Part shown: one piece after another, positions 15,912-16,984 of the stretch | Numbering within the stretch: position 1 is the stretch's first letter | How the letters are laid out: each line of letters opens with the position of its first letter | Origin: Treponema sp. | GTDB taxonomy: Bacteria; Spirochaetota; Spirochaetia; Treponematales; UBA12059 | Assembly (NCBI GenBank): GCA_012517645.1 | Contig: JAAYUR010000478.1 | Coordinates: 1-16,984 of the forward strand | Length of the DNA: 16,984 bases | Reading direction: 5' to 3' | Program-made: the position numbers and the translations under genes | Notes under the pieces: generated by a model | What the model was told of the DNA's origin: nothing | The model's input: only the letters and a program-made list of their open reading frames with translations | Database searches by the model: none

Positions 15912-16984
15912 GACAGGGCCTCCCGGAGCTCCCGAGCCGCGGAGGCCAGGGGCAGTATCGGGGATTGTCCCAGGGGACAAAGGGATGTGGCTGCCATCCT
16001 TCGCGCTTCTTCGACCATGTAGCCCAAGATCTCGGCCCTCTCGCCGGGACGGGCCCCCGCAAGGACCCTTCCGGATTCCGCGAGCCGATCGGTGCCGACC
16101 CTGCAGGGTATGCACTTTCCGCAGGATTCGTGCCGGAAGAACTCCAGGATGGCCCTAAGGGTATCGGCCGGGTCCCGACCCGGACCCAGCACGATGACCG
16201 CCCCGGAACCCAGGGTAAGTCCCTCCTTCTTCAAGGTATCGTAGTCGAGACGGATGTCCATCCGGGCGGAGGATGCGAAGGTCCCGGCCGCCCCTCCCAA
16301 CAGGATGGCGACCGGTTCCGCCCCCGGCCGAGCCGCTTCCGTCCGGACGGAACCGGACCGGCCCCGTGAACTTGAGTCCGTCGTCCCCGGCGCGGGAACC
16401 ACCCCTCCGGCGAATCCTTCCACCAGGTCTCGCAGGGAGATGCCGAGTTCCGCCTCGTAGAAGCCCGGCCGGGCCACATCCCCGGAGACGCAGAATATCT
16501 TGGTCCCCGGCGACCCGGGTACCCCCAGGGCCAGGTAGGCGTCGGCGCCCTTTTCCGAGATCCAGGGCACATTGGCCAGGGTCTCCACATTGTTGACCAG
16601 GGTCGGTTTTCCCCAAAGCCCTCGTTCCGCCGGGAAAGGAGGCTTGATCCGGGGATAGCCCCGCTTGCCTTCCAGGGATTCCAGGAGGGTCAGTTCCTCC
16701 CCGCAGAGGTAGGAACCCGCTCCCCGCCGGATCTCCACGTCGAAGTCGAAGCCCGAGCCCAGAATGTTCCGGCCCAGGTACCCCGCTTCCTTCGCCTGAT
16801 CGATCGCGGTCCGAAGGTTCCGGATGGAGCGGCCGTACTCCCCCCGGACGTAGACGTACCCCATCCGGGCACCGATCGCGTACGCCGAGATGACCAGGCC
16901 CTCCAGGAGAAGCTGGGGTTCCCGCTCCAGGATGACCCGGTCCTTGAATGTACCCGGCTCCCCCTCGTCGGCGTTCACTACCAC
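15908..16984 (-). CDS. NuoF-like NADH/NAD-binding iron-sulfur flavoprotein subunit (5' end outside window)
   Basis: The last 358 residues of a NuoF/HoxF/FdsB-type subunit that carries FMN and a [4Fe-4S] cluster and passes electrons between NAD(H) and the formate dehydrogenase. Visible are the FMN/NAD-site segments VVNADEGEPGTFKDR and GAGSYLCGEELTLLESLEGK, followed by KPTLVNNVETLANVP, a SLBB-like region, and the cluster ligands C288, C291, C294 (ESCGKCIPCRVGT) and C336 (TSLCPLGQS), counted from the window edge. A Ser/Arg/Gly-rich stretch at about 196-222 interrupts the usual run after EGFAGG and before AILLGG. The N terminus, and probably a NuoE-like gene upstream, lie beyond the window. Its stop overlaps the fdhA start. 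It could instead serve an electron-bifurcating complex. Confidence 0.92.
   Translation of the reverse strand: MVVNADEGEPGTFKDRVILEREPQLLLEGLVISAYAIGARMGYVYVRGEYGRSIRNLRTAIDQAKEAGYLGRNILGSGFDFDVEIRRGAGSYLCGEELTLLESLEGKRGYPRIKPPFPAERGLWGKPTLVNNVETLANVPWISEKGADAYLALGVPGSPGTKIFCVSGDVARPGFYEAELGISLRDLVEGFAGGVVPAPGTTDSSSRGRSGSVRTEAARPGAEPVAILLGGAAGTFASSARMDIRLDYDTLKKEGLTLGSGAVIVLGPGRDPADTLRAILEFFRHESCGKCIPCRVGTDRLAESGRVLAGARPGERAEILGYMVEEARRMAATSLCPLGQSPILPLASAARELREALS
15919..15924 (-). promoter_or_regulatory. Ribosome binding site fixing the fdhA start
   Basis: GGGAGG on the minus strand, seven bases before the ATG at 15911 and inside the end of the NuoF-like gene. It supports the 917-residue FdhA rather than the extended frame. 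Confidence 0.75.

Noticed and set aside
15912..16115. N-terminal extension of FdhA by 68 codons
   Set aside because: It overlaps the end of the NuoF-like gene, is Arg/Gly/Pro-rich without family match, and the internal ATG at 15911 has a proper ribosome site and a classic ATGA overlap.

Overview
The window is GC-rich, densely packed bacterial DNA with strong Shine-Dalgarno sites, short intergenic gaps and no visible rRNA, tRNA, CRISPR array or insertion sequence. Its content suggests an anaerobic, amino-acid-using bacterium. It carries a transaminase plus thiamine-diphosphate (TPP) enzyme pair, a Na+-coupled amino-acid transporter with a MetS-type small subunit, a cysteine-type formate dehydrogenase with a NuoF-like partner, and a receiver-first PAS/HisKA_2 histidine kinase. 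Synergistota, or less likely Spirochaetota, would fit. That placement is inference from gene style, not proof.

Layout. (1) 1-3483: a GntR/FCD regulator (minus strand, cut by the window edge) diverges from a two-gene plus-strand operon, an acetolactate-synthase-like TPP enzyme and a class I aminotransferase. The intergenic region holds two promoters and two symmetric AT-rich elements that could be operators. (2) 3536-7656, minus strand: a two-CBS-domain protein with its own terminator, then an HpcH/HpaI-type aldolase, glutaminyl-tRNA synthetase and a zinc-type ROK fructokinase. (3) 7657-10394: a 322-base gene-free region with several base-pairing elements, then plus-strand genes for an NSS/SNF transporter, a 32-residue MetS-like membrane peptide and an unrecognised four-helix membrane protein. 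(4) 10565-16984, minus strand: a NuoF-like subunit (5' end outside the window), a 917-residue formate dehydrogenase catalytic subunit and a sensor kinase. The first two overlap by ATGA, and the kinase start lies 10 bases after the FdhA stop.

How the genes may work together. The first operon looks like amino-acid transamination followed by TPP-dependent decarboxylation or carboligation of the 2-oxo acid, controlled by the adjacent GntR protein. The transporter unit imports an amino acid with Na+. The last operon encodes NAD-linked formate oxidation or CO2 reduction together with a cytoplasmic sensor kinase. The most interesting unexplained items are the structured leader upstream of the transporter, the kinase embedded in the formate dehydrogenase operon, the missing His/Cys cluster in FdhA, and the unassigned substrate of the TPP enzyme/aminotransferase pair.
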